Shown here: in pieces, positions 6,975 to 15,119 of the stretch
How positions within the stretch are numbered: the stretch's first letter is position 1
Layout of the letters: the number at the start of each line of letters is the position of its first letter
IMG/VR virus record: IMGVR_UViG_3300010396_000007
Location: 1-64,000 of that record
Reading direction: 5' to 3' (one strand)
DNA length: 64,000 nt
DNA from: a virus
Program-made: the position numbers and the translations under genes
The notes under the pieces: model-generated
Told to the model about the DNA's origin: nothing
The model's database searches: none
What the model saw: the letters and a program-made list of their open reading frames with translations, nothing else

Positions 6975-7303
6975 AATCGTTATTTATTGCATTGCTAACA
7001 GGCATTGCTCTGGCCCAAACGCCAGCAACACCGACAGCAGCGCCTGAGAAGCTTACGGCCACCGAGGTACTAGCTCTAAACCAAGTGGCGCAGGAAATCA
7101 ACAAGGCTAGCCAAGACGCCGGTAATGTTGTAGCAGATATCCAGAAGGCACATCCCGGTTACACATATGACTTCCGTACTGGGCAACTTCAGAAGGTTGT
7201 TCCTCTACAGACGCCAGCAGCGCAGCCGAAGACTGAGAACCGGACAAAGACAGCGCCGGAAACTCCGGTCCCTGCAAAACCAGTGGCAAAGCCAGTTAAG
7301 TAA
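6971..7303 (+). CDS. Exported Pro/Ala-rich protein, 110 aa
   Basis: A classic Sec signal peptide is visible (MKSLFIALLTGIALAQ, with a likely cut after ALA). The mature part contains a helix (TEVLALNQVAQEINKASQDAG) and a long Pro/Ala/Lys-rich tail (TPAAQPKTENRTKTAPETPVPAKPVAKPVK when read in parts), like extended periplasmic linkers. There is no lipobox. It may be a periplasmic accessory or a lysis-related protein; it is far from the lysis genes on the other strand. Start coupled by ATGA to the preceding gene. Confidence 0.6.
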   Translation: MKSLFIALLTGIALAQTPATPTAAPEKLTATEVLALNQVAQEINKASQDAGNVVADIQKAHPGYTYDFRTGQLQKVVPLQTPAAQPKTENRTKTAPETPVPAKPVAKPVK

Positions 7304-7304
7304 A

Positions 7305-7376
7305 CCCGTAACCTAAAGGGGAGAAGCTACGGGGTCCGTAAGGCTGTTTACCGGAGGATTAGGCAAGCTCCCCCAA
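7305..7376 (+). promoter_or_regulatory. Structured leader with possible pseudoknot before the RNA ligase gene
   Basis: The 82-base gap holds several complementary segments: a hairpin TACGG-ggt-CCGTA (7328-7340), GGGGAG (7318-7323) with CTCCCC (7368-7373), and CCTAA (7312-7316) with TTAGG (7359-7363). The last two pairings cross, so together they would form a pseudoknot. The 3' arm lies just before the start codon at 7386, where folding could block or expose the ribosome-binding AAAGGA. It is a candidate translational switch or autoregulatory site. No known riboswitch class was recognised. Confidence 0.45.
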
Positions 7377-7385
7377 AGGATTAAT

Positions 7386-8423
7386 ATGAAGCTCAATGAG
7401 TACTTGGACGTAAAGAAACTGAGACAGCACATTAACGTGGGTCTAGTGACCGAACGTTTTCACGATACCCTCCCCCTTGCCATATACTGCTATGGGCGCA
7501 AGGCAGTATTTGACCAACACTGGGATGACGTAACAACTAAGACTCGTGGGCTAATTGTGGACCTTAACACAAATGATATTGTCGCACGTCCTTATGAAAA
7601 GTTCTTCGCCTATGAGACACCTGGGCGCGCGGAGACATACAATCGTAATGTCGAAACAACCGAGACATTGTTTGGACCGCCTATCATTACGGAGAAGGTA
7701 AACGGTTGCCTTGGTACTTTCTGGCGACATGGTATTCATTGGGGTATCGCCTCTAAGGGTTCGTTCCATTCTCCTCATGCGAAGTTTGCGACTGAGTGGC
7801 TGGAAAAGCACATTGAGGAGCACGGGAAGCTTATCTTCCCTGAAGGTTATACCCCAGTATTCGAAATCATTTGCCAAGAAGTACAACCGCATGTGATTAA
7901 ATATGAGCGTGATGGTTTAATACTTCTCAGTCTTATAAACAAAGAAACAGGTGACGAGTTAACTCAAGGTGAGGTAGACTACTACTCCGGTAAGAATTTA
8001 ATTGATACCGTTATGACTTATTCAAATGCTACTTTAAAAGTAGCGTTGGAAGCGGACAGAAATGATATGGAAGGCTTCGTAGCAACTTACCGCCGTCCCG
8101 GACAGTCACCGTTGAAGTTGAAAATTAAATTTCCAACGTTCCTCAAGAACCGCAAGATATTCTACGAAGAACAGAAGCGACTAGCAGTTCCTAAGAACAA
8201 CGATGAATATGTGAAAATCTTCAACGAAGCGTCCACGCTATTGCGGGATGCACTGGTTGCTTGCACCGAGCGCAAGGAGTTCGCAGAGTTTTTCCAGAAG
8301 TCTAATCCTAAGCTTACTCCGGTATGCTTTGCGATGATGGATGAGCGCGATTACAAGAAGGTCATTTGGAGGATAGTTGATAGAGAACAACGAGAAGGAA
8401 GCTCGCAAGAAAGAGCGGCTTAA
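7386..8423 (+). CDS. rnlA: T4 Rnl1-like RNA ligase
   Basis: The 345-aa protein has the nucleotidyltransferase ligase layout of the T4 RNA ligase 1 family. Motif I is EKVNG with the adenylated Lys at 104, preceded by TKTRGLIVDL (the conserved R-G segment) and RPYEKFFAYE. Motif III/IIIa-like HWGIASKGSF, motif IV-like VFEIICQEV and motif V-like LKLKIKFPTF follow in order. It joins RNA ends with ATP; in T4 it seals tRNA cut by host anticodon nucleases. The gene overlaps a HAD-type phosphatase gene, which could heal ends. A structured leader precedes it. A second, unrelated RNA ligase lies at 13842. Confidence 0.85.
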   Translation: MKLNEYLDVKKLRQHINVGLVTERFHDTLPLAIYCYGRKAVFDQHWDDVTTKTRGLIVDLNTNDIVARPYEKFFAYETPGRAETYNRNVETTETLFGPPIITEKVNGCLGTFWRHGIHWGIASKGSFHSPHAKFATEWLEKHIEEHGKLIFPEGYTPVFEIICQEVQPHVIKYERDGLILLSLINKETGDELTQGEVDYYSGKNLIDTVMTYSNATLKVALEADRNDMEGFVATYRRPGQSPLKLKIKFPTFLKNRKIFYEEQKRLAVPKNNDEYVKIFNEASTLLRDALVACTERKEFAEFFQKSNPKLTPVCFAMMDERDYKKVIWRIVDREQREGSSQERAA

Positions 8424-8769
8424 GGAGAACTACATCTATCCTTGGGTTGGTGTAGACCTTGACAAGACATTAGCGGTATACGATACGTTCGTCAGTGAAA
8501 CACACATTGGCGAACCTATACCGGAAATGGTTGAACGTGTACAGAAGATGTTGATGGCTGGTACTATCGTTAAAATCTTCACTGCACGCGCGTCCGAGCC
8601 AAATCCACGGCAAAGACTAGCAAGTATCGCGGCAATCGAGGAGTGGTGTTTGAAGCATATTGGCAGAGTATTGCCGATTACCTGTATTAAAGATTATGGT
8701 TGTACTCGAATCTACGACGATAGAGCAATACAAGTAGAGGCAAATACTGGGAGAATAATTGGCGAGTAA
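8377..8769 (+). CDS. HAD-superfamily hydrolase
   Basis: The 130-aa protein has HAD motif I as VDLDKTLAVYD (two catalytic Asp, with Lys replacing the usual Gly), motif II as IFTAR, and a motif IV-like IYDDRAIQVE. This compact form is common in phages (IGEPIPEMVERV...NTGRIIGE) and may remove phosphate from nucleotides or RNA ends. The TTG start at 8377 overlaps the RNA ligase end by 47 bases and follows GGAGGA closely; no better start is present. Proximity to the RNA ligase suggests end-healing, but the polynucleotide kinase half of T4 Pnkp is not seen. Confidence 0.75.
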   Translation: MIENNEKEARKKERLKENYIYPWVGVDLDKTLAVYDTFVSETHIGEPIPEMVERVQKMLMAGTIVKIFTARASEPNPRQRLASIAAIEEWCLKHIGRVLPITCIKDYGCTRIYDDRAIQVEANTGRIIGE

Positions 8770-9286
8770 AGGTTTTGATTTATCAGGACAACGATTTGGG
8801 AATCTCCGCGTCGAGGATAGAACAAACGAACGCGGTCATGGCGGGGGTGTCATTTGGAACTGTACGTGTGATTGCGGAAATAAATGTAAAAAGCTAGCTG
8901 GAGATTTAAGAAGTGGTCATGTGAAATCTTGTGGATGTGCCAATGTAGAGCAACGAAGAAAAAGACCGTATGAGGCATTATACAATAATTTCATAAACGT
9001 GGGAGTAAAAAGAAAAGGACGAGTATTATCAAATACTCTAACCTACGAAGAGTTTTTAGAATTTATTCAAAATGGTCATTGCTTTTATTGTGGTGACAAA
9101 GTTGAATGGGCTGAATACAACATCGTAAGGAACAAAGCATCGTATAAACTTGATAGAAAAGATTCTAGCTTAGGTTATACAAAAGAAAATTGTGTAGTTT
9201 GTTGCCCAATGTGTAATCAAATGAAGTTAAAGCTTAGCTGTATAGATTTTATACGGCAAGTTCGAAAAATAGCAGAACATTTTTAG
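8759..9286 (+). CDS. HNH homing-type endonuclease with one AP2-like repeat
   Basis: A single N-terminal repeat (DLSGQRFGNLRVEDR...CDCGNKC...KSCGC) precedes an HNH-like nuclease region with CFYCG, YKLDRKDSSLGYTKEN and CCPMCNQ. The His normally found before LDRK is Lys here, so activity is uncertain. It is a shorter relative of the gene at 2201. The TTG start overlaps the HAD gene end by 11 bases, typical of an insertion placed to preserve neighbouring translation. Confidence 0.8.
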   Translation: MASKGFDLSGQRFGNLRVEDRTNERGHGGGVIWNCTCDCGNKCKKLAGDLRSGHVKSCGCANVEQRRKRPYEALYNNFINVGVKRKGRVLSNTLTYEEFLEFIQNGHCFYCGDKVEWAEYNIVRNKASYKLDRKDSSLGYTKENCVVCCPMCNQMKLKLSCIDFIRQVRKIAEHF

Positions 9287-9294
9287 GAGGAAAT

Positions 9295-9747
9295 TTGAAA
9301 ATTTACTTAGCCGCCCGTTACTCTAGACGCGACGAATTGCGAGAGTACAAGAAGCAATTAGAAGAAGTGGGAATCGTGGTGACTTCCCGCTGGCTTGATG
9401 AAAAGGAACCACTAGACTCCCAGATGGGGCAGCATAGTGACGAGTTTTACGTAGAAACAGCAACCATTGACCTAGAAGATATTGACAAGGCCGATGCAGT
9501 AATTTTCTTTTCCGAAGACCCTTTAACTGGATGGGTACGCGGTGGAAGACATGTAGAGTATGGTTATGCCATTGGTACTGGTAAGTCCATAGCAATTATC
9601 GGGCCGAAGGAAAATGTATTCCATTATCTTGAAAATCCTAGAGCTAATCTTATCCATTTACCTAGTCTTGAGGAATTCATTTCTCAGTATACGAGAGTCA
9701 AGGAAAAAGAGCTTTTGGAATTTGTAAATGCAGTATTTGGAGAGTAA
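9295..9747 (+). CDS. Nucleoside 2-deoxyribosyltransferase-like protein
   Basis: The N-terminus KIYLAARYSRRDELREYKKQLEE is the typical first beta-strand and helix of the nucleoside deoxyribosyltransferase/DUF4406 Rossmann-like family. The strand DADAVIFFSE-type segment (KADAVIFFSEDP) and the RGGRHVEYGYAIGTGK stretch carry the conserved Glu region. The family exchanges bases on deoxyribosides or cleaves N-glycosidic bonds, so it fits nucleotide salvage. It begins with TTG after a strong AGGAGGAAA site, and its TAA overlaps the next ATG. Confidence 0.7.
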   Translation: MKIYLAARYSRRDELREYKKQLEEVGIVVTSRWLDEKEPLDSQMGQHSDEFYVETATIDLEDIDKADAVIFFSEDPLTGWVRGGRHVEYGYAIGTGKSIAIIGPKENVFHYLENPRANLIHLPSLEEFISQYTRVKEKELLEFVNAVFGE

Positions 9748-10517
9748 TGGAAGCAATTAATGCAGTCCCACAGTTTCCTGTGCAGGCGACAATTGTGGGA
9801 GAAAAGGTAGCCGGGGAAGCGGCTAAGGTACGTAAGCAACTTGAACAGTTAATTAAGAAAGTCAATAGTTCTGCATTTGATATTGCCGAACTGTTGCATA
9901 CAATCAAAAAGAACGGGTACTATGAAGGGTTCACGACCTTCCAAGAATACGTAAAAACTCTTGAGATTAAGCCCCGCAAGGCACAGTACTTGAGACGAAT
10001 CGCTGAAGTCATGGAAATTATGACCATCGCGCGCGACAAGTATGAACCCCTTGGTGTAGCAAAGCTTAGAGAGATTACTAGCCTTGATGTTGGTGGTACT
10101 TGGATAAATCCTGAGACTAAAGAGGAAACTCCAATAAAAGCCTTCGTTCAAGGATTCATTGACAAGGGTAAAGACATGCCTCTTGAAGAAATCAAGAACC
10201 ATGTAAAAACTCTGAAAGGTTTAATTGGGGAAGACGCGATGGCTTGGCTCCATTTGTACATGAAGGAGCAGGCGATTGATAAGGTTGTCCGACCAGCAAT
10301 GGAACTTGCCAAAGCTCAGATTGGGTCTGTAGGCAAGGATGACGAGGGTGTAAGTAAAGATGCATCCGATGGCGCAGCAATCGAATCTATATGTGGGGCG
10401 TTCTTAGCGGACCCTGCAAATGAGATTTTGGCGGGAGGAGATTATGCCGTATCAACAGAGGATGGATCAACCGACGATGCCGACCAGACCGGGGACAACA
10501 ACGACAACAAAGTATAG
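9747..10517 (+). CDS. Hypothetical DNA-binding-like protein, 256 aa, acidic tail
   Basis: The N-terminal two-thirds is helical with a ParB/DUF3102-like look (AFDIAELLHTIKKNGYYEGF, FQEYVKTLEIKPRKAQYLRRI), which may be a helix-turn-helix. The C-terminal 50 residues are strongly acidic and low complexity (STEDGSTDDADQTGDNNDN). It might be a transcription or replication regulator, but no family is certain. Its 3' end overlaps the ATG of the next gene in another frame. Confidence 0.6.
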   Translation: MEAINAVPQFPVQATIVGEKVAGEAAKVRKQLEQLIKKVNSSAFDIAELLHTIKKNGYYEGFTTFQEYVKTLEIKPRKAQYLRRIAEVMEIMTIARDKYEPLGVAKLREITSLDVGGTWINPETKEETPIKAFVQGFIDKGKDMPLEEIKNHVKTLKGLIGEDAMAWLHLYMKEQAIDKVVRPAMELAKAQIGSVGKDDEGVSKDASDGAAIESICGAFLADPANEILAGGDYAVSTEDGSTDDADQTGDNNDNKV

Positions 10518-10659
10518 TTGTGGACATGTATTGTGTACTACTACTAACCCAGTTATCTACGATCCGGCAGGTATTTTATGTGCTATTCAGATAAATGAAA
10601 CGTCTGATAAAACATGTGGACATTGTGAGAAAATTGAGCAAGATAGGAGAACCCGTTGA
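10444..10659 (+). CDS. Small Cys/His-containing protein, 71 aa
   Basis: The ATG at 10444 has an ideal GGGAGGAG ribosome-binding site inside the 3' end of the upstream gene, so the two overlap by 74 bases in different frames. The product has CGHVLCTTTN and later TCGHCEK, a spacing that could form one zinc ribbon. The Thr-rich stretch (RPGTTTTTK) joins these. Overlap with the acidic tail of the upstream gene is unusual but the start signal is strong. Function unknown. Confidence 0.5.
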   Translation: MPYQQRMDQPTMPTRPGTTTTTKYSCGHVLCTTTNPVIYDPAGILCAIQINETSDKTCGHCEKIEQDRRTR

Positions 10660-10698
10660 GGAACCTGATACTGAATCTACAGTGGATAATTCTTAATT

Positions 10699-10959
10699 AT
10701 GCTGCCTATTTACCTATCTTGCTTTCGTAGAGATGGTTGGAAGTGTAGACATTGTGGTGACCGGGGAGGATTACATCCACACCACATTGTCTATCAGTCA
10801 CATCAAGGTGAAGATAAACTTAACAATCTCATAACCTTATGTGCCCAATGTCATTTAATAGGAATACACCAAGGAAAGCTGAAACTTGAAGTAATTGAAT
10901 TACTTGATAATGATGTGAAAGTAAAATTCACAAGGATAAAGAATTGGAAACCTCAGTAA
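10699..10959 (+). CDS. Minimal HNH endonuclease, 86 aa
   Basis: This is a canonical compact HNH domain: RDGWKCRHCG, then LHPHHIVYQS with the catalytic HH, KLNNLITLCAQCH with the Asn and final CxxCH. All catalytic residues are present. There is no separate DNA-binding domain. It is followed directly by another endonuclease-type gene (16-base overlap), so two mobile elements are placed back to back before the helicase gene. Confidence 0.8.
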   Translation: MLPIYLSCFRRDGWKCRHCGDRGGLHPHHIVYQSHQGEDKLNNLITLCAQCHLIGIHQGKLKLEVIELLDNDVKVKFTRIKNWKPQ

Positions 10960-11351
10960 AACCTAAATTCGATATAAAAGCTTATAGAAAACAGTATAGG
11001 CTAGACCATCGTGACCGTATCGAAGAAACTAGAAGAATTAGATCGCGTAAGAATCCCGCTAAAAGGTTATTCTCTAACGCAAAGAAAAGGGCTAAAGAAA
11101 TCAATGTACCTTTTTCCATAGAGCCAAGTGATATTAAAGTGCCAGAATATTGTCCAATTTTAGGAATTCTTTTATTTGTTGGAAATGGAAAGCAGGGAGC
11201 AAATTCTCCAAGCGTGGATAGAATTGATTCCAGTAAAGGGTATGAGAAGGGCAATGTACAGGTTATATCATACAAAGCAAACGCAATGAAGCAGAATGCG
11301 ACTAAAGAGGAATTGGTCAAATTTGCTGAATGGATTTTATCAGGGAAATAA
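10944..11351 (+). CDS. Putative HNH-like endonuclease, 'PSLDRID' family
   Basis: A basic N-terminus (IKAYRKQYRLDHRDRIEETRRIR) precedes a domain shared with three other proteins of this window: RLFSNAKKRAKE, PEYCPILGI, SPSVDRIDSSKGY, GNVQVISYKANAMKQNATKEEL. The order resembles an HNH core (LDRID...GN..V) in which the first His is replaced by Ser/Pro, so it may be a degenerate or variant His-Me nuclease. Start TTG at 10944. Its stop overlaps the ATG of the SF2 helicase (TAATG). Family call is by internal similarity. Confidence 0.7.
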   Translation: METSVKPKFDIKAYRKQYRLDHRDRIEETRRIRSRKNPAKRLFSNAKKRAKEINVPFSIEPSDIKVPEYCPILGILLFVGNGKQGANSPSVDRIDSSKGYEKGNVQVISYKANAMKQNATKEELVKFAEWILSGK

Positions 11352-13063
11352 TGCCTCTACGTGTATACCAAAATTTAGCCGTCAATGCGATTGATTCATC
11401 CCTAGCTGCCGAGATTAACCGGCAGCTTTTGGTTATGGCGACGGGAACTGGTAAAACTGAGGTATTCTCCCATCTTCCTGAGAAGCTAAAGCATAGACTT
11501 CCGGGACAGCAAATGGTGCTCCTGCATCGTGACGAGCTTGCACAGCAGGCTATTAAGAAACTTCAGAAGCGAAACCCCGGTAAAATCGTACAGCAAGAGG
11601 CAGGCGCGGAACATTGCGACCCTGCTGTAGCGGACATGATTGTAGCAAGCGTGCAGACTCTTGGGCGCAAAGGTACAAAGCGTCTTGCGAAGTTTAACAA
11701 GAACACACTCGATAAGTTTGTTGTGGATGAAGCACACCGTAGTATAGCAGATTCTTATTACAATGTCTACAACCATTTCGAGTTACTAAAGGATAAAGAC
11801 CCGCGACTGTTACTGGGTGTAACAGCTACCCCGACCCGTGGGGACGGGGAAGGGTTAGGAAAGCTTTACCAGAAGATTGTTTATACGTATTCTTTACGGC
11901 AAGCTATCGAAGATGGCTTTCTCGTTGATGTAAAAGGAATTAGAGTAGATACGGAGATTTCACTTGACAATGTTAAAACAACTATGGGCGACTTTAACCA
12001 AGATGACCTTGCTAAAGAAGTCGATAATCCTTACCGTAATAATCTTGTCGCTATTGCTTATAGTGAGCATTGCGCGGGACGCCAAGCAATCGGATTCGGG
12101 GTCAACATCCAACATTCATGTAATCTTGCAAATACATTTAAAGATAGGGGATTCAACGCCGAAGCCGTCTGGGGAGCCGACCCAGACCGGGACGACAAAA
12201 TCCAACGATTCCGTGAAGGAAAGATAGACATACTCTTTAACGCACAGCTATTAGTAGAAGGTTTCGATCTAGCTACTATTGGATGTGTTATTCTAGCTGC
12301 TCCTACAAAGAGTGGTGTAGTATTTAGTCAAAGAGTGGGTAGAGGTACGAGATTAGACTTACCAGACGGTTTCGATAATTTACATGAGTACCGTTCGTAT
12401 ATGAAAGACCTAGCATTAAGCACTGAAGGTCTAAAAGAGGACTGTATCATCCTTGATGTATGTGATGCTACGACGCGCCACAGCCTCATAACGCTGCCGA
12501 CACTACTTGGACTACCTTCTGGCCTCAATATGCGCGGGAAATCGCTTGTAGGGACTGCTAGGGCCATTGAAGATATGATTGCGAAGTACCCGCATCTAGA
12601 CTTTAGCACCCTTAAGGACGCAGATAAAGTTGAAGCTTTTGTTGAATCGGTGAATCTATTTGAAGTGAAATTCCCAAGTGAGGTTGAGGCTAACAGCGAA
12701 TTCACATGGCACCCTGCGTATTCTGGCGGTTACCTATTGATGTTACCAGACAAAGATTCTCTCAGAATTGAAGAAAATTTGTTGACAAAATGGGTCATAA
12801 GTGGTAATATTAAGGGTAAGAAGTATAAAGGCGAACGTAACACCATGGCAGAAGCATTTTCTGCCGCTGATGATTTGATTAAAAAGATAGCCCCGGAAGC
12901 TCTAAAGATTGTGAAACGTGAGGCGCATTGGCATAATGACCCTCCTACGCCGGGGCAGTTAAAGCTACTTGCTAAGTTGTTTAGAGGCAAGCAAATACCG
13001 GCGGATTTAACAAAAGGTGCAGCAAGTAAACTAATCGGGTCCGCATTAGCGGGAAAAGGATAA
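11351..13063 (+). CDS. Superfamily 2 DEAH-box DNA/RNA helicase
   Basis: Helicase motifs appear in order: RVYQNLAVNAI (Q-like), ATGTGKT (Walker A, residues 30-36), VVDEAHR (DEAH, Walker B), GVTATPTR (motif III), ILFNAQLLVEGFD (motif V) and SQRVGRGTR (motif VI). The protein is close to UvsW/RecG-like or type III restriction-like phage helicases and could remodel replication forks. The start at 11351 is preferred over an in-frame ATG at 11330, because it gives the TAATG coupling with the upstream gene. The C-terminal 200 residues are unassigned. Confidence 0.9.
   Translation: MPLRVYQNLAVNAIDSSLAAEINRQLLVMATGTGKTEVFSHLPEKLKHRLPGQQMVLLHRDELAQQAIKKLQKRNPGKIVQQEAGAEHCDPAVADMIVASVQTLGRKGTKRLAKFNKNTLDKFVVDEAHRSIADSYYNVYNHFELLKDKDPRLLLGVTATPTRGDGEGLGKLYQKIVYTYSLRQAIEDGFLVDVKGIRVDTEISLDNVKTTMGDFNQDDLAKEVDNPYRNNLVAIAYSEHCAGRQAIGFGVNIQHSCNLANTFKDRGFNAEAVWGADPDRDDKIQRFREGKIDILFNAQLLVEGFDLATIGCVILAAPTKSGVVFSQRVGRGTRLDLPDGFDNLHEYRSYMKDLALSTEGLKEDCIILDVCDATTRHSLITLPTLLGLPSGLNMRGKSLVGTARAIEDMIAKYPHLDFSTLKDADKVEAFVESVNLFEVKFPSEVEANSEFTWHPAYSGGYLLMLPDKDSLRIEENLLTKWVISGNIKGKKYKGERNTMAEAFSAADDLIKKIAPEALKIVKREAHWHNDPPTPGQLKLLAKLFRGKQIPADLTKGAASKLIGSALAGKG
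12782..12810 (+). promoter_or_regulatory. Sigma70-like promoter inside the helicase gene
   Basis: TTGACA (12782-12787), a 17-bp spacer ending TGG, and TAATAT (12805-12810) match the motif used elsewhere in this arm. It lies 250 bases before the end of the helicase gene and could drive the small-gene operon that follows. As it is inside coding sequence it may be chance, but the full match including TGG favours a real site. Confidence 0.45.
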
Positions 13064-13066
13064 ATA

Positions 13067-13366
13067 ATGGATAAGACTCTGAGTGAAAAGCAGTTTAACT
13101 TCTTGAAAGCATTGTGTGAGAATGAAACTTACATCATGCTTGTCCCTGCTGTATTAGATGAGGACCCAGAAGAACTTAAGGAAAAGCACCGGGCCGGTAT
13201 GACGGATATCCGCGAACTTGCCGAGATGGGTTTCATTGAGAACATTACCGACAAGTTCCAAGAGATGCTTGATATTGTCAAGAAGGAAGGGGCGCGCGGA
13301 TTTGAAGCATTCCTTGTGACAGCAGATACGGCGCGCATGTTTACACCGGGAGCAAATATACAATGA
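13067..13366 (+). CDS. Hypothetical protein, 99 aa
   Basis: A start three bases after the helicase stop, with GGAAAAGGA before it, opens a mostly helical protein (LSEKQFNFLKALCENET, IRELAEMGFIENITDKF, EMLDIVKKEGARG). No recognised domain. The gene ends in an ATGA overlap with the next small gene, starting a run of four coupled short genes. Confidence 0.65.
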   Translation: MDKTLSEKQFNFLKALCENETYIMLVPAVLDEDPEELKEKHRAGMTDIRELAEMGFIENITDKFQEMLDIVKKEGARGFEAFLVTADTARMFTPGANIQ

Positions 13367-13527
13367 AGAACAAGATTTTTATAGTAACAAGTGAAGATGG
13401 TGAAACTCAGCTTAGGTTAGCTGCACTGTCCGCTAAAGAAGCAATTAAAAGAGCGCAAGAGTACTTACCTTACTATTTTGGAAAGGAAGCAACTGCTATT
13501 AGAGATACTAGCGGTTCAAGAGAATAA
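13363..13527 (+). CDS. Small hypothetical protein, 54 aa
   Basis: A 55-codon frame begins at the ATGA overlap and ends at a TAATG overlap. The product (MKNKIFIVTSEDGETQLRLAAL...GSRE) has a beta-beta-alpha look with the segment ALSAKEAIKRAQEYL, like small proteins that handle RNA or act as accessory factors, but no family is certain. Support is from the stop-start packing at both ends. Confidence 0.5.
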   Translation: MKNKIFIVTSEDGETQLRLAALSAKEAIKRAQEYLPYYFGKEATAIRDTSGSRE

Positions 13528-13616
13528 TGAGCAAGCCTATGTACTACTACTCTTGCGCAGTATGCGGAAAAGTTATGCTAATAGGACAGGGGCATAGGTG
13601 CGAGGGAAAGAAATAA
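13527..13616 (+). CDS. Tiny Cys-rich protein, 29 aa
   Basis: Coupled on both sides by TAATG, this 30-codon frame encodes a product with SCAVCGKV and a later GHRCEG, enough for a single zinc knuckle. Many phages carry such micro-proteins. It is reported because of its exact placement between two coupled genes; translation is unproven. Confidence 0.4.
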   Translation: MSKPMYYYSCAVCGKVMLIGQGHRCEGKK

Positions 13617-13858
13617 TGGACACACAAAACATTAGGTCACGCGAGCCGCTGTCTAGCTTCATCCGGTATTGTGTGACCCATCCCGAAGAACGTTTCTGGC
13701 AAGCTCTAAAGAATTGGAGCGACTATCAGCGTATCAGTGCGGTAGAGATTTATCACGACCCGGAGCCTGTTCCAAACCCGTTAATGATATCGGGATACAG
13801 GGAAACACACATGGATACCTATAACTGGGAAGGAAGACGATATGACGAAAAAAGCTAA
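13616..13858 (+). CDS. Hypothetical protein, 80 aa
   Basis: The ATG at 13616 overlaps the previous TAA and follows AGGGAAAG. The product begins MDTQNIRSREPLSSF and contains a helix (EERFWQALKNWSDYQRISAVE), a pattern seen in small phage proteins of unknown role, and an acidic/aromatic C-terminus. It overlaps the second RNA ligase gene by 17 bases. Confidence 0.6.
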   Translation: MDTQNIRSREPLSSFIRYCVTHPEERFWQALKNWSDYQRISAVEIYHDPEPVPNPLMISGYRETHMDTYNWEGRRYDEKS

Positions 13859-15065
13859 CCACCAAGCGAACATAGTACGCATTTCTCAAATTGAGAAACA
13901 TCCGAACGCGGACACTCTTGAGATTATCAAGATTGGCGAATATCAAGTCGTGTCTAAAATCGGACAGTTCAAGGTGGGAGACTTGGGCGTTTATATTCAG
14001 CCTGATAGTGTTGTGCCTCAGACTGAGCCGTTTAGGTTTATCTGGGAGCCGCATCAAGTTCTAGCAGCCGATAGTCCTTATGCGTTTCATTCTCCTGTAC
14101 CGGAACGTAAGAGACGTATCACGGTTAGAAAATTCCGTAAAGAGTGGTCAGAGGGTTTGCTGCTTCCAATTAGTGATTTCTGGACTCTGGATCATTTCGA
14201 ATCTAATGGTGACCAACATGTAGCCGTTACTTGGGATGAAGCAGACCAAGAACCCGGTTATTTATATGAAGGGCAGGATATATCTGACCTTCTAGGGATT
14301 ACTCACTACGACCCGGACACTGAGAGTACCAAAGGAGAGAACAGCAATGCTCCAAAACTCAGCAAAAAGTACCCAAAGAGCCTTCGTGGATGGTACAACT
14401 TCCTTGTGCGTAAGATTAAGAACTTCTTTGGCAAGGACGACCTTGGGGGTTCAAACGACAATATCAGTTTGGGGATTCCTGTGTACGATGTAGACGCTCT
14501 AAAGAACTATCCCAAGACGTTCGAAGACGGGGAGCCGGTAATCGTTACTGAGAAGATTCACGGAAGTAATGCGCGCTTCTTGTTCCTTGAAGGGGTAATG
14601 TATGCAGGGTCACGTAAGCTATGGAAGTCACCAAATTCTACTTGCATTTTCCGCCGTGCTGTGAAAGAATTGAAGTGGATTGAGGAATGGTGCCGTGAGC
14701 ATGAAGGTTATGTATTGTGGGGCGAGCTTACCCCAACTCAAGGCGGCTTTGAATACGGTAGTAAACACGTCCAATTCTTCGTGTTTGATATCCGTACTCC
14801 CGATGGGAAATGGTTGGACAGGGAGCACGATGAAGCTGGATTACTCGCGCAGTTGATGGACTATTCAGTTCCTATTCTGTATCAGGGTCCATATGACCTT
14901 GAAGTAATCAAGAAGTTCGTAGACGGTCCTTCTATGGTCCCTCTGGCGAAGAACATTCGTGAAGGTGTGGTTATCAAGACTGCTACTGAGAAGCACAAGA
15001 CTGGTATCGGACGCTGCCAGATGAAGGTGGTATCGAATGCGTACCTCGAAAAAGATAATAAATAA
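13842..15065 (+). CDS. RNA ligase, Deinococcus DraRnl (Rnl5)-like, with N-terminal OB-type domain
   Basis: The first 110 residues (ANIVRISQIEKHPNADTLEI, VGDLGVYIQPDSVVP) form the OB-fold-like domain known at the N-terminus of the Deinococcus DRB0094-type RNA ligases. The ligase core starts near residue 220, with motif I TEKIHGSN (adenylated Lys at 238) and MYAGSRKLWK, LWGELTPTQGGF and GVVIKTATEK for later motifs. DraRnl seals nicks with a 3'-OH on an RNA strand. Residues 160-205 are a linker rich in Lys and Ser. With the Rnl1-like ligase at 7386 the phage carries two ligases of different families. Confidence 0.85.
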   Translation: MTKKANHQANIVRISQIEKHPNADTLEIIKIGEYQVVSKIGQFKVGDLGVYIQPDSVVPQTEPFRFIWEPHQVLAADSPYAFHSPVPERKRRITVRKFRKEWSEGLLLPISDFWTLDHFESNGDQHVAVTWDEADQEPGYLYEGQDISDLLGITHYDPDTESTKGENSNAPKLSKKYPKSLRGWYNFLVRKIKNFFGKDDLGGSNDNISLGIPVYDVDALKNYPKTFEDGEPVIVTEKIHGSNARFLFLEGVMYAGSRKLWKSPNSTCIFRRAVKELKWIEEWCREHEGYVLWGELTPTQGGFEYGSKHVQFFVFDIRTPDGKWLDREHDEAGLLAQLMDYSVPILYQGPYDLEVIKKFVDGPSMVPLAKNIREGVVIKTATEKHKTGIGRCQMKVVSNAYLEKDNK

Positions 15066-15119
15066 TTGCTAACCTTTTACATTACTATTCGTCTAATATG
15101 GTGTAGTATAAAGGAAAGC

